Source: Dokdonella_A sp044227025 (GTDB lineage: Bacteria > Pseudomonadota > Gammaproteobacteria > Xanthomonadales > Rhodanobacteraceae). Taken from it: a stretch of 64,000 nucleotides of DNA. The notes beneath the pieces are model-generated. The model made no database searches. It was not told the DNA's origin and saw only the letters and a list, made by a program, of their open reading frames with translations. This document shows positions 43,372-51,572 of the stretch, piece after piece; the first letter of the stretch is position 1, and every line of letters starts with the position of its first letter. Made by a program: the position numbers and the translations under genes. Location of the stretch: assembly GCF_044227025.1 (NCBI RefSeq), contig NZ_JBGAFX010000001.1:62001-126000 (forward strand), in the 5' to 3' direction.

Positions 43372-45924
43372 ATGTCGATCCTGCGCGCCCTGTGCGCCAT
43401 CGTGTTGTTGTCGTTCGCGCTCGCCGAAAGCGCGCACTCCACCGCCGCCGTGGCCAACGGCCCCGAACGCGAAATGCAGGCGATCCGGGCGGCGCGCCCG
43501 GTTGCACCACGGCCGCTCGCCCCGATGCACGCCACGCCGTGCATCGCGGGCATGGCCGGCATCTATCCGTGCTCGAACATCGACCTGCTCGCGTTCGTAC
43601 CGGTGAGCGAGTTCGCCGCGAGCAGCACCAACAGCCTGTGGGGCTGGACCGATCCGGTCGACAACACCGAATACGCGCTGATCGGCGCCGACAACGGCAT
43701 CGCGTTCTATCGCCTGACCGATCCGACCCATCCGACCTATCTCGGCAAGTTGCCTACGCACGCCGGCACCGGCAGCTCGCTCTGGCGTGACGTGCGCGTG
43801 TACGAGGGTCATGCGTTCGTGGTCAGCGACAACAATCCCGGCCACGGCATGCAGGTGTTCGACCTCGACGCGCTGCGCGGCGTGACCACGCCGCAGACGT
43901 TCGCCGAGACTGCCTGGTACGGCGCCTTCGGCAGCAGCCACACGATCTCGATCAACGAAGCGACCGGCTTCGCCTACGTGCCCGGCAGCAACCTCACCTG
44001 TCCCGGCGACTCGGCTCATGGCGGCCTGCAGATGCTCGACATCCACGTGCCGGACGCGCCGGTCTTCGCCGGCTGCGTCAGCGACGCGGCCTTCACGCAC
44101 CTCCCCAACGCCGGCTACACGCACGAATCGCAGTGCTGGGTCTACGCAGGTCCCGACAGCGCGCACGTCGGCAAGGAGATCTGCGTCGACTCGAACGGAC
44201 CGACCAAGCGGATCGCGATCGTCGATGTCAGCAACAAGGCGGCGCCCGTCACTCTGTCGTCGGTGACCTATGCCGGCGCCTCGTATCCGCACCAGGGGTG
44301 GCTCACCGACGACCACCGCTACCTGTTGGTCGACGACGAACTCGACGAGCAAGGCAACGGTCACAACGCCCGCACCTACGCGTGGGACGTGTCCGACCTC
44401 GACGCGCCGGTGCTGGTCGGCCACCACGACAGCGCGCTCGGCGTGATCGACCACAACCTGTACGTGCATGGCCAGTACGTCTATCAATCGAACTACGAGG
44501 CGGGATTCCGCATCCTGCACATCGACAACCTGTCGGCCGCGCAGCTCAGCGAAGTCGCGTACTTCGACACCTATCCCGCGAGCAACACCGCAGCATTCAA
44601 CGGCAGCTGGAACAACTACCGTTTTCCCGGCAGCGGCAACGTGATCGTGACCGGCATCGACGAAGGCTTCTTCGTGCTGGAGCCCCACCTGTGCACGGCG
44701 CCGGCGACGCCGACCCTGACGGCGACGCCGAACCGCGACCAGCACATCGATCTTGCCTGGACCGGCTCGGCGCCCGACGCGACCTATCGCGTCGAGCGTG
44801 CGCAGGGCGGTTGCAGCGGCCACTTCGAAACGATCGCCGATCAGCTCGCGGCGACGACATTCGACGACACGAGCGTATCCGGCCAGGTGGACTACGGCTA
44901 CCGCGTCATCGCGCGCGATGCGAGTGGCGTCTGCGCAGCGCCCGCGTCGACCTGCGTCGAGGCCCGCACCAGCGGCGCCTGCACCGCACCGCCGTTGTTC
45001 GCCGGCATCGCCAGCGCGCAGAACGCCGGATCCGCGCAATGCCGCGTCGACCTCGCGTGGCCCGCCGCGACGCCCGCCTGCGGTGCGACGGCGTCGTATT
45101 CGGTCTATCGTTCCGATCTCGCCGACTTCACGCCCGCTGCGGCAAACCGTATCGCGAACGGCGTCGGTGACCTCGCTTATGCCGACTCGTTCGTCGCCGG
45201 CGGCGTGCCGCAGTACTACGTCGTGCGCGCAGTCGATGCGTCGAATGACAGCGAGGATGCCAACGTGGTCCGCCTCGCGGTTACCGCAACCGGCGCGAAT
45301 GCCGACGGCACATTCCTTTCCGGCGCCGAGCCCGGCGATCCGCCGTTCGAGGCGGAATCGGCCGACCAACCGGCAACTCTGGCGCCGGACCAGATCGAAC
45401 ACGCAGGCTGGCACATGTCGACTTCTCGCAAGCACGGCGGCGCGCAGAGCTTCTGGTCGACCGCGGCGAACAACCTGTGCGTCACCCTGGTGACGCCGGC
45501 GCTCACGCTGAGCGCGGGACAGTCCTCGCAACTCTCGTTCTGGAGCGCGTGGGATGTCGAGCAAGGCTGGGACGGCGGCGTGGTCGAGGTCTCCACCGAT
45601 GGCGGCACCAACTGGGCGCGCCTGACACCGGCCGGCGGCTATCCGGCGACCATCACCCAGGGCGGCACGCTGTGCGGCGTCGCCGTGGGTTCGGGCGCAT
45701 TCACCGGCATGGGCCACTTCAGCTGGTCGCCGTACCAGATCGACCTTGCCGCCTACGCCGGCCAGAGCGTGAAGCTGCGCTGGCTCTATCGCACCGATAC
45801 CGCACAGACCGGCGAAGGCTGGTTCGTCGACGACATCGCGCTCACCCACGCGCAGGTGCCGGGCACCTGCACGGTCGGCAGCGACATGGTCTTCGCGAAC
45901 GGCTTCGACGGCGCCACGCCCTGA
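43372..45924 (+). CDS. Secreted choice-of-anchor-B family protein
   Basis: This 850-residue exported protein has a signal peptide (residues 1-23). A LVIVD-repeat beta-propeller region (about 60-440) matches the 'choice-of-anchor B' group (GWTDPVDNTEYALIGADNGI, HIDNLSAAQLSEVAYFDTYP). Fibronectin-III-like domains follow (about 445-640), then a C-terminal jelly-roll of the MAM/immune-inhibitor type (SFWSTAANNLCVTLVTPAL ... WFVDDIAL). The final residues are SDMVFANGFDGATP, an F-x-[DN]-G-[FM]-[DE] tail shared with two other exported proteins here. GGGGAGAAAG precedes the ATG. Confidence 0.88.
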   Translation: MSILRALCAIVLLSFALAESAHSTAAVANGPEREMQAIRAARPVAPRPLAPMHATPCIAGMAGIYPCSNIDLLAFVPVSEFAASSTNSLWGWTDPVDNTEYALIGADNGIAFYRLTDPTHPTYLGKLPTHAGTGSSLWRDVRVYEGHAFVVSDNNPGHGMQVFDLDALRGVTTPQTFAETAWYGAFGSSHTISINEATGFAYVPGSNLTCPGDSAHGGLQMLDIHVPDAPVFAGCVSDAAFTHLPNAGYTHESQCWVYAGPDSAHVGKEICVDSNGPTKRIAIVDVSNKAAPVTLSSVTYAGASYPHQGWLTDDHRYLLVDDELDEQGNGHNARTYAWDVSDLDAPVLVGHHDSALGVIDHNLYVHGQYVYQSNYEAGFRILHIDNLSAAQLSEVAYFDTYPASNTAAFNGSWNNYRFPGSGNVIVTGIDEGFFVLEPHLCTAPATPTLTATPNRDQHIDLAWTGSAPDATYRVERAQGGCSGHFETIADQLAATTFDDTSVSGQVDYGYRVIARDASGVCAAPASTCVEARTSGACTAPPLFAGIASAQNAGSAQCRVDLAWPAATPACGATASYSVYRSDLADFTPAAANRIANGVGDLAYADSFVAGGVPQYYVVRAVDASNDSEDANVVRLAVTATGANADGTFLSGAEPGDPPFEAESADQPATLAPDQIEHAGWHMSTSRKHGGAQSFWSTAANNLCVTLVTPALTLSAGQSSQLSFWSAWDVEQGWDGGVVEVSTDGGTNWARLTPAGGYPATITQGGTLCGVAVGSGAFTGMGHFSWSPYQIDLAAYAGQSVKLRWLYRTDTAQTGEGWFVDDIALTHAQVPGTCTVGSDMVFANGFDGATP

Positions 45925-46000
45925 CCGCGGGAACTAATCGCGGCGCGCACGCTCTGACGTGCTGCGTCGCCGACCGGCGACCCGACCGGGAGGATCACCG

Positions 46001-46339
46001 ATGTTGCAGCGACTGCTGTTTGCGTGTCTGTTGGGTGCTTTTTTCGCTGGGTCCGGCGCGATCGCACAGGAAGCGCTGACCGACATCCACGCGCCGAAAG
46101 TCACGATGTACGCGACGGCGACCTGCGGCTACTGCGCCAAGGCGCGCGCCTACTTCGCCGAACACGCGGTACCGTACGAGGAGCGCGACATCGAGAAGTC
46201 CGAGCAGGCCGCCGCCGAATGGAAGGCGAACGGCGGCGTCGGCACGCCGCTGATCCTGATCGGCACCGCCAAGATCAACGGTTTCGACCAGAGCAGGATC
46301 GAGGCGGAACTCGCGAAGTACCCGCGCGCGGAAGCCTAG
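46001..46339 (+). CDS. Exported glutaredoxin
   Basis: This 112-residue protein has a signal peptide (residues 1-22, SGAIAQ) and a glutaredoxin domain with the active site CGYC (Cys42, Cys45). The TPLILIGTAKINGF segment contains the cis-Pro and glutathione-binding region. Glutaredoxins normally work in the cytoplasm; a signal peptide predicts a periplasmic thiol role. GGGAGG is well placed before the ATG. It converges with lpdA across two repeat elements. Confidence 0.88.
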   Translation: MLQRLLFACLLGAFFAGSGAIAQEALTDIHAPKVTMYATATCGYCAKARAYFAEHAVPYEERDIEKSEQAAAEWKANGGVGTPLILIGTAKINGFDQSRIEAELAKYPRAEA

Positions 46340-46353
46340 CAACCCATCGCGGT

Positions 46354-46428
46354 ACTGTGGGAGCGCCGGAAGCCGCGATGCTCTTTAGTTTCAACAAGAA
46401 AAGCATCGCGGCTTCCGCCGCTCCCACA
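46354..46428. repeat. Facing pair of REP-like elements, candidate bidirectional terminator
   Basis: TGTGGGAGCGCCGGAAGCCG ... at the left is mirrored by AAGCATCGCGGCTTCCGCCG ... CTCCCACA at the right, giving a stem of about 27 base pairs with one mismatch and a loop rich in A and T. It lies just after the glutaredoxin stop and could end transcription from both sides. Confidence 0.75.
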
Positions 46429-46457
46429 ATCGATGCCTGCTTCTTCTTCGGCAGTGC

Positions 46458-46554
46458 GTAGGGCGCGTCGAGCGCGCGGCGCGAATCCCGCGAAACATCA
46501 CGACACCCTCGCCCACCATCGAACCGCGGCACGCGCGGTGCGCGTACCGCGCTA
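46458..46554. repeat. REP-like pair overlapping the lpdA stop codon
   Basis: GTAGGGCGCGTCGAGCGCG on the left faces GTGCGCGTACCGCGCTAC on the right. The terminal CTA (46552-46554) is the TAG stop of minus-strand lpdA. Confidence 0.65.
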
Positions 46555-48330
46555 CTTCTTCTTCGGCAGGTACAGGTCGGTGATCGTGCCTTCGTAGACC
46601 TCGGCTGCCATGCCGACCGATTCGCTCAGGGTCGGATGCGGATGGATGGTCAGGCCGATGTCGGCGGCCTCGCAGCCCATCTCGATCGCGAGCGCGATCT
46701 CGGCGATCAGGTCGCCTGCATTCGGCGCGACGATCCCGGCACCGATCACGCGGTGCGAGGCTTCGTCGAAGATCAGCTTGGTGAAGCCCTCGGTGCGACC
46801 GATACCGACTGCACGCCCGGATGCCGCGTGCGGGAACTTGCCGACGCCGTATTTCACGCCCTGCTTCTTCGCTTCGGTTTCGGTGAGGCCGACCCAGGCG
46901 ATCTCCGGGTCGGTATAGGCGACCGACGGAATCACGCGCGCGACGAATTCGCTCTTTTCGCCGGCGGCGACTTCCGCCGCAACCTTGCCTTCGTGCGTGG
47001 CCTTGTGCGCGAGCATCGGCTGGCCGACGAGGTCGCCAATCGCGAAGATGTGCGGCACGTTCGTGCGCATCTGCCGGTCGACCGCGATGAAGCCGCGATC
47101 GTTGACCTGCACGCCGGCCTTGTCGGCGCCGATCTTCGCGCCATTCGGCGTGCGGCCGATCGCGACGAGCACGCGGTCGAACAGCATCGGCTCGGGCGCC
47201 TTCTCTCCTTCGAACGTCGCCTTGAGGCCTTTCTTCTCGGCTTCGATCTTCGCGACCTTCACCTTGAGATGGATGCCCGCGTAGCGCTTCGCGAGGCGCT
47301 GCTGCAGCGGGCGCACGAGGTCGGGATCGGCACCCGGCATCAGTTGGTCCATCAGCTCGACCACCGTGACTTCGCTGCCGAGCGCATCGTAGACGCAGGC
47401 CATCTCGAGGCCGATGATGCCGCCGCCGACGATGAGCAGTTTCTTCGGCACGTCGGCGAGCAGCAGCGCGTCGGTCGAATCCATCATGCGCGGGTCGTCC
47501 CACGGGAAGCCCGGCAATTTCAGCGCCTGCGAACCCGCGGCGATGATCGCCTTCTCGAAGCGCACGAGCCTGGTGCCGTCCTTCGTCGCGACCTCGATCT
47601 CGTGAGGCGACACGAACGTGCCCGTGCCTTCGACGACGCGCACCTTGCGCTGCTTCGACATGCCGGCGAGACCGCCGTTCATCTGCGCAACGACCTTGTC
47701 CTTGTACGCGCGCAGCTTGCCGAGCTCGATCGTCGGCGCGCCGAACGTGATGCCGATATCCGCCGAATGCGCGGCCTCGTCGATCACGCGCGCCGCATGC
47801 AGCAATGCCTTCGACGGGATGCAGCCGACGTTGAGGCAGACGCCGCCGAGCGCGGCGTAGCGTTCGATCAGCACGGTGTCCTGGCCGAGGTCCGCGGCGC
47901 GGAATGCAGCCGTGTAACCGCCCGGACCGGAACCGAGTACGACGACCTGGCACTCGATGTCGGCCTTTCGGCCGCTAGCGGAAGCCGCTTTCGGTGCTGG
48001 CGCGGGCGACGCGGGTGCGCTTGCAGGTGTCGGCGCGGGCGCACCACTCGCGGGTGCCGCGGCAGGCGCCACCTTCGCGGCATTCGGCTCCACGGTCTCG
48101 ATCACCGCAACGACCGCGCCCTCGGCGACTTCGTCGTTGAGCTTGACGCGGATTTCCCTGACCACGCCAGCGACGCTCGACGGCACTTCCATCGTCGCCT
48201 TGTCGGATTCGAGCGTGACCAGGCCCTGGTCCTTCGCCACGGTGTCGCCGACTTTGACGAGGATCTCGATGACCGGAACGCCCTTGAGGTCGCCGATATC
48301 GGGGACTTTGACTTCGATCGCGTTCGTCAT
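46552..48330 (-). CDS. lpdA: Dihydrolipoamide dehydrogenase (E3) with N-terminal lipoyl domain
   Basis: This 592-residue flavoenzyme re-oxidises the lipoyl groups of the pyruvate dehydrogenase complex. A biotinyl/lipoyl domain (residues 4-78, lipoylation site Lys44 in ESDKATME) and an Ala/Pro linker (about 85-120) precede the flavoprotein. The FAD motif is VVLGSGPGGYTAAFRA, the redox disulfide is GGVCLNVGCIPSKAL and the C-terminal dimer motif is HPHPTLSE. The lipoyl-fused E3 is a known variant in Xanthomonadales and Neisseria. It lies ten bases after the E2 gene. Confidence 0.95.
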   Translation of the reverse strand: MTNAIEVKVPDIGDLKGVPVIEILVKVGDTVAKDQGLVTLESDKATMEVPSSVAGVVREIRVKLNDEVAEGAVVAVIETVEPNAAKVAPAAAPASGAPAPTPASAPASPAPAPKAASASGRKADIECQVVVLGSGPGGYTAAFRAADLGQDTVLIERYAALGGVCLNVGCIPSKALLHAARVIDEAAHSADIGITFGAPTIELGKLRAYKDKVVAQMNGGLAGMSKQRKVRVVEGTGTFVSPHEIEVATKDGTRLVRFEKAIIAAGSQALKLPGFPWDDPRMMDSTDALLLADVPKKLLIVGGGIIGLEMACVYDALGSEVTVVELMDQLMPGADPDLVRPLQQRLAKRYAGIHLKVKVAKIEAEKKGLKATFEGEKAPEPMLFDRVLVAIGRTPNGAKIGADKAGVQVNDRGFIAVDRQMRTNVPHIFAIGDLVGQPMLAHKATHEGKVAAEVAAGEKSEFVARVIPSVAYTDPEIAWVGLTETEAKKQGVKYGVGKFPHAASGRAVGIGRTEGFTKLIFDEASHRVIGAGIVAPNAGDLIAEIALAIEMGCEAADIGLTIHPHPTLSESVGMAAEVYEGTITDLYLPKKK

Positions 48331-48340
48331 GTCATCGTCC

Positions 48341-49678
48341 TCAGAGCAGCACGCGCCGCATGTCCGCGAGCACCTGACCGAGGTACGCGGTGAAGCGCGC
48401 GGCCGAGGCACCGTCGATGACGCGGTGGTCGTAGCTGAGCGACAGCGGCAGGATCAGGCGCGGCACGAACGCGGTGCCGTCCCAGTGCGGCTTCATCGAC
48501 GACTTCGACACGCCGAGGATCGCGACTTCCGGCGCGTTGACGATCGGCGTGAACGCGGTGCCGCCGATGCCGCCGAGCGAGGAAATCGAGAAGCAGCCGC
48601 CGGACATGTCGGCGGGCCCGAGCTTGCCATCGCGCGCCTTCTTCGCGAGTTCGCCGGTTTCCTGCGCGATCTCGATAACGCCCTTCCTGTCCGCATCGCG
48701 CAGCACCGGCACGACGAGGCCGTTCGGCGTGTCGGCGGCGAAACCGACGTGGAAGTATTTCTTCAGCACGAGGTTCTCGCCGCTCGCATCGAGCGAGGCG
48801 TTGAACTCCGGGTATTTCTTCAGCGCGGCGACCACCGCCTTGATCAGGAACGCGAGCATGGTCAGCTTGATGCCGGCCTTCTCGTTTTCCTTGTTGAGCT
48901 GCACGCGCAACGCTTCGAGCTCGGTCACGTCGGCATCGTCGTGCTGGGTGACGTGCGGGATCATGACCCAATTGCGCGCGAGGTTCGCACCGGAGATCTT
49001 CTTGATCTTCGACAGCGCCTTCGTCTCGACCTCGCCGAACTTGGCGAAATCGACCTGCGGCCACGGCAGCAGGTTGAGGCCGCCGCCGACTGCACCGCCG
49101 GACGCCGCGCGCGGCGCGCCACCGCCGGCGAGGGCGGCCTTGACGTAGTTCTGCACGTCGTCCTTCGAAATGCGGCCCTTGCGCTCGCTGCCCTTCACGT
49201 GCGCGAGGTCGACGCCGAGTTCGCGCGCGAACAGGCGCACCGCCGGGCTCGCATACGGCACCTGGTCCGGCATCACCGCGCTCGCGTCGAACGCGACCGG
49301 CGGCGTACGCGGCGCGGCGGCATCACCCTTCGCCGGCGCGGGCGCAGGCGGCGCGGGATCGCTCTTCGCGGCGGGCGCGACCGCCGCGGCGGGTGCCGGC
49401 TTCGGCGCCTCCGCCGGCTTCGGCGCTTCGGCCTTCGACTCGCCGGCCTCGATCAGCGCAACGACGTGGCCCTCGGCAATCTCGTCGCCGACCTTGACCC
49501 TGACCTCGCGCACGACGCCGTCGAACGGCGCCGGCACTTCCATCGTCGCCTTGTCCGATTCGAGCGTGACCAGGCCCTGGTCGCGCGTCACCGTGTCGCC
49601 GACCTTCACCAGTACCTCGATGACGGGGACGTTGGTGTAGTTGCCGATGTCCGGCACCTTCGCTTCCTGGACAGCCAT
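48341..49678 (-). CDS. aceF: Dihydrolipoamide acetyltransferase (E2) of pyruvate dehydrogenase
   Basis: This 445-residue protein has a single lipoyl domain (residues 3-77; Lys43), an Ala/Pro-rich linker, a peripheral-subunit-binding domain (about 140-175, ASPAVRLFARELGVDL) and a catalytic acyltransferase domain whose C-terminal SYDHRVIDGA holds the active-site His. The LNLLPWPQVDFAKFG stretch is typical of the AceF type that works with a homodimeric AceE. No E1 gene (aceE) lies in the window. E2-E3 order and ten-base spacing indicate one transcript. Confidence 0.94.
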   Translation of the reverse strand: MAVQEAKVPDIGNYTNVPVIEVLVKVGDTVTRDQGLVTLESDKATMEVPAPFDGVVREVRVKVGDEIAEGHVVALIEAGESKAEAPKPAEAPKPAPAAAVAPAAKSDPAPPAPAPAKGDAAAPRTPPVAFDASAVMPDQVPYASPAVRLFARELGVDLAHVKGSERKGRISKDDVQNYVKAALAGGGAPRAASGGAVGGGLNLLPWPQVDFAKFGEVETKALSKIKKISGANLARNWVMIPHVTQHDDADVTELEALRVQLNKENEKAGIKLTMLAFLIKAVVAALKKYPEFNASLDASGENLVLKKYFHVGFAADTPNGLVVPVLRDADRKGVIEIAQETGELAKKARDGKLGPADMSGGCFSISSLGGIGGTAFTPIVNAPEVAILGVSKSSMKPHWDGTAFVPRLILPLSLSYDHRVIDGASAARFTAYLGQVLADMRRVLL

Positions 49679-49805
49679 GCTTGCTCCGGATCCTGAGGCA
49701 GGTGTGCAAGTTTCGCCCATTTCGAGGTCCGCCGTCATGCGCAACGGCGCGCGCCGCGCACGCGAGTAGAATCCGCCGTCCCTCGCAGCCGCTCCGGAGT
49801 CCACG

Positions 49806-50438
49806 ATGTACGTCCTCTACTACTCCCCCGGTACCGCCAGCATGGCGGTCCACCAGACCCTGCTCGAGCTCGACGTGCCGCACGAACTGCGCAAGCTCGA
49901 CCTCGACGCCAACGCGCAGAAGAGCGCGGAATACCTGCGCCTCAATCCGAACGGCACCGTACCGACCCTGATCGTGGACGGCGCGCCCGTGTACGAATGC
50001 GCGGCCCTGCTCCTGCTGCTCGCCGAGCGCCATGCCGACGCCGCGCTCGCGCCGCGGCCCGGCGACCCGAAGCGCGCGGCGTTCCTGCAATGGATGGTGC
50101 ACTTCGCCAACACGCTGCAGCCAGCGTATCGCCAGTGGTTCTATCCGCAGGACTTCGCACCGGCCGAACACGAGAAGGAATCGAAGGAGTTCGCACGCCG
50201 CCGCATCGAGGCGGTGTGGGACCGCCTCGAAGCACACCTCGCCGCGAACGGCCCGCACATCGTCGGCGAGCACTTCGGCATCGTCGACCTGTACGCGACC
50301 ATGCTGATGCGCTGGTCGCGCAACATGCCGAAGCCGGCGACCAGCTGGCCGCATGTGGCCGCACTCGCGCAACGCGTCAAGGCACGCGCGAGCTGGAGGC
50401 GCCTGTACGACATCGAAGGCCTGACCGAGTGGGCGTGA
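49806..50438 (+). CDS. Glutathione S-transferase
   Basis: This 210-residue cytoplasmic GST has an N-terminal thioredoxin-like domain (YSPGTASMAVHQTLLELDVP, then NPNGTVPTLIVDGAPVYECAA, which holds the cis-Pro and the glutathione-carboxylate-binding Glu) and a C-terminal helical domain (about 85-205). Ser8 or Ser12 is the likely catalytic residue of the beta/theta-like group. It is divergent from the aceF-lpdA operon and converges with the GGDEF gene. Confidence 0.9.
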   Translation: MYVLYYSPGTASMAVHQTLLELDVPHELRKLDLDANAQKSAEYLRLNPNGTVPTLIVDGAPVYECAALLLLLAERHADAALAPRPGDPKRAAFLQWMVHFANTLQPAYRQWFYPQDFAPAEHEKESKEFARRRIEAVWDRLEAHLAANGPHIVGEHFGIVDLYATMLMRWSRNMPKPATSWPHVAALAQRVKARASWRRLYDIEGLTEWA

Positions 50439-50445
50439 GCCCCGT

Positions 50446-50547
50446 GTAGGGCGGTACGCGCGAAGCGCGTGCCGCCGACCCGCGCGCGCGGCGGCCTGCG
50501 GCGACACTAGTCGCGCGCGAACGCCTCGCGCGCTTCGTGCCGCCCTA
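50446..50547. repeat. REP-like pair between GST and GGDEF genes
   Basis: GTAGGGCGGTACGCGCGAAG ... at 50446 is mirrored by CGCTTCGTGCCGCCCTAC ending at 50547. The terminal CTA (50545-50547) is the TAG stop of the minus-strand diguanylate cyclase gene. This is the best-preserved copy of the family in the window. Confidence 0.75.
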
Positions 50548-51447
50548 CTCCGCGACGCAGACGCGGTTGCGGCCGTCCTGCTTGGCGCGATAGAGCTCCG
50601 CATCGGTCGCGCGCATGAGGTCGGCGACGCCGGCCATGCCGGGCTTCCAGCACGCCACGCCGATGCTCACCGTGACCTTGCGAGGTCCTGCGCTGGCGTC
50701 CAGTTCGAGCGCCTCGATCGCGCTGCGCAGCCTTTCCGCGAAAGCCGCCGCTTCGCCGATGTCCTGTTCCGGCAGCACCGCGGCGAATTCCTCGCCGCCG
50801 ATGCGCGCGACGATGAATTCGCCGCGCGCATTCGCCTGCAGCGACGCTCCCACCAGTTTCAGCACCGCGTCGCCGGCCGGGTGACCGTAGAGGTCGTTTA
50901 CCGACTTGAAGTGGTCGAGGTCGATGATCAGCAAGGCGAGCGGACGCTGGTGGCTGGTCGTGCGCGCCAGTTCGCGCTCGAGCAGTTCGAGGAAATGGCG
51001 CCGGTTGTACAGGCCGGTCAACGGATCCATCGTCGCGAGCTGGTAGATCTCGTCGTGGTAGCGCGCCTCGACCGAGGAGCGCTCCATGAACTTCAGCACG
51101 CAGCTGCCGACCGTGATGTGGTCGCCGTCCTTGAGTTCCGCTTCGATGATCGGCTGGTCGTTGAGCAGGGTCTTGTTGGTCGAATCGAGGTCCTTGACGC
51201 GATAACCGCCCGGTCCTTTCCATACCTGCGCGTGCTGGCGCGAGACGCTGCGCTCGACGATCTGGAAGTCGCACTCAGGCGCGCGCCCGAAGACCAGCGC
51301 CTGCTCGCCGATGTCGATGCGCTGGCCGAGGCGCTGCCCCTGCAGCACGACGAGGCAGGCGTCGGATGCGCCGCGCAGTTCGAAGCCGCGCTGCGGCCGG
51401 ATCGTGCGGCGCTGGGTGGTGCTGGAGTCGTTGTCGCGCGATTTCAT
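50545..51447 (-). CDS. FHA-GGDEF diguanylate cyclase
   Basis: This 300-residue soluble protein joins an FHA phosphothreonine-binding domain (about 32-115; GRAPECDFQI, RSVSRQHAQV and the DSTNKTLLND turn) to a GGDEF domain (about 135-300) with an intact GGEEF active site at 217-221. It should make c-di-GMP from GTP in response to a phosphorylated partner. The usual RxxD inhibitory site before GGEEF reads RGEF, so product inhibition is probably absent. A Ser/Thr kinase gene is divergently placed 125 bases away, an obvious candidate partner. Confidence 0.92.
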   Translation of the reverse strand: MKSRDNDSSTTQRRTIRPQRGFELRGASDACLVVLQGQRLGQRIDIGEQALVFGRAPECDFQIVERSVSRQHAQVWKGPGGYRVKDLDSTNKTLLNDQPIIEAELKDGDHITVGSCVLKFMERSSVEARYHDEIYQLATMDPLTGLYNRRHFLELLERELARTTSHQRPLALLIIDLDHFKSVNDLYGHPAGDAVLKLVGASLQANARGEFIVARIGGEEFAAVLPEQDIGEAAAFAERLRSAIEALELDASAGPRKVTVSIGVACWKPGMAGVADLMRATDAELYRAKQDGRNRVCVAE

Positions 51448-51572
51448 GACGGTCGGGTTGCGTCGCGGCCTGCCATCAGCGCGAGTGTACGCGAAGACAC
51501 CGGGGACGCGACCACGGGCGCTGGCAATTGGCGGCCAAATCCATAGACTGCGACGCGGACAGGGGGCACGCC

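Noticed and set aside
43321..45849. An 842-codon minus-strand frame
   Set aside because: It is the shadow of the choice-of-anchor-B gene, which has a signal peptide and recognisable domains.
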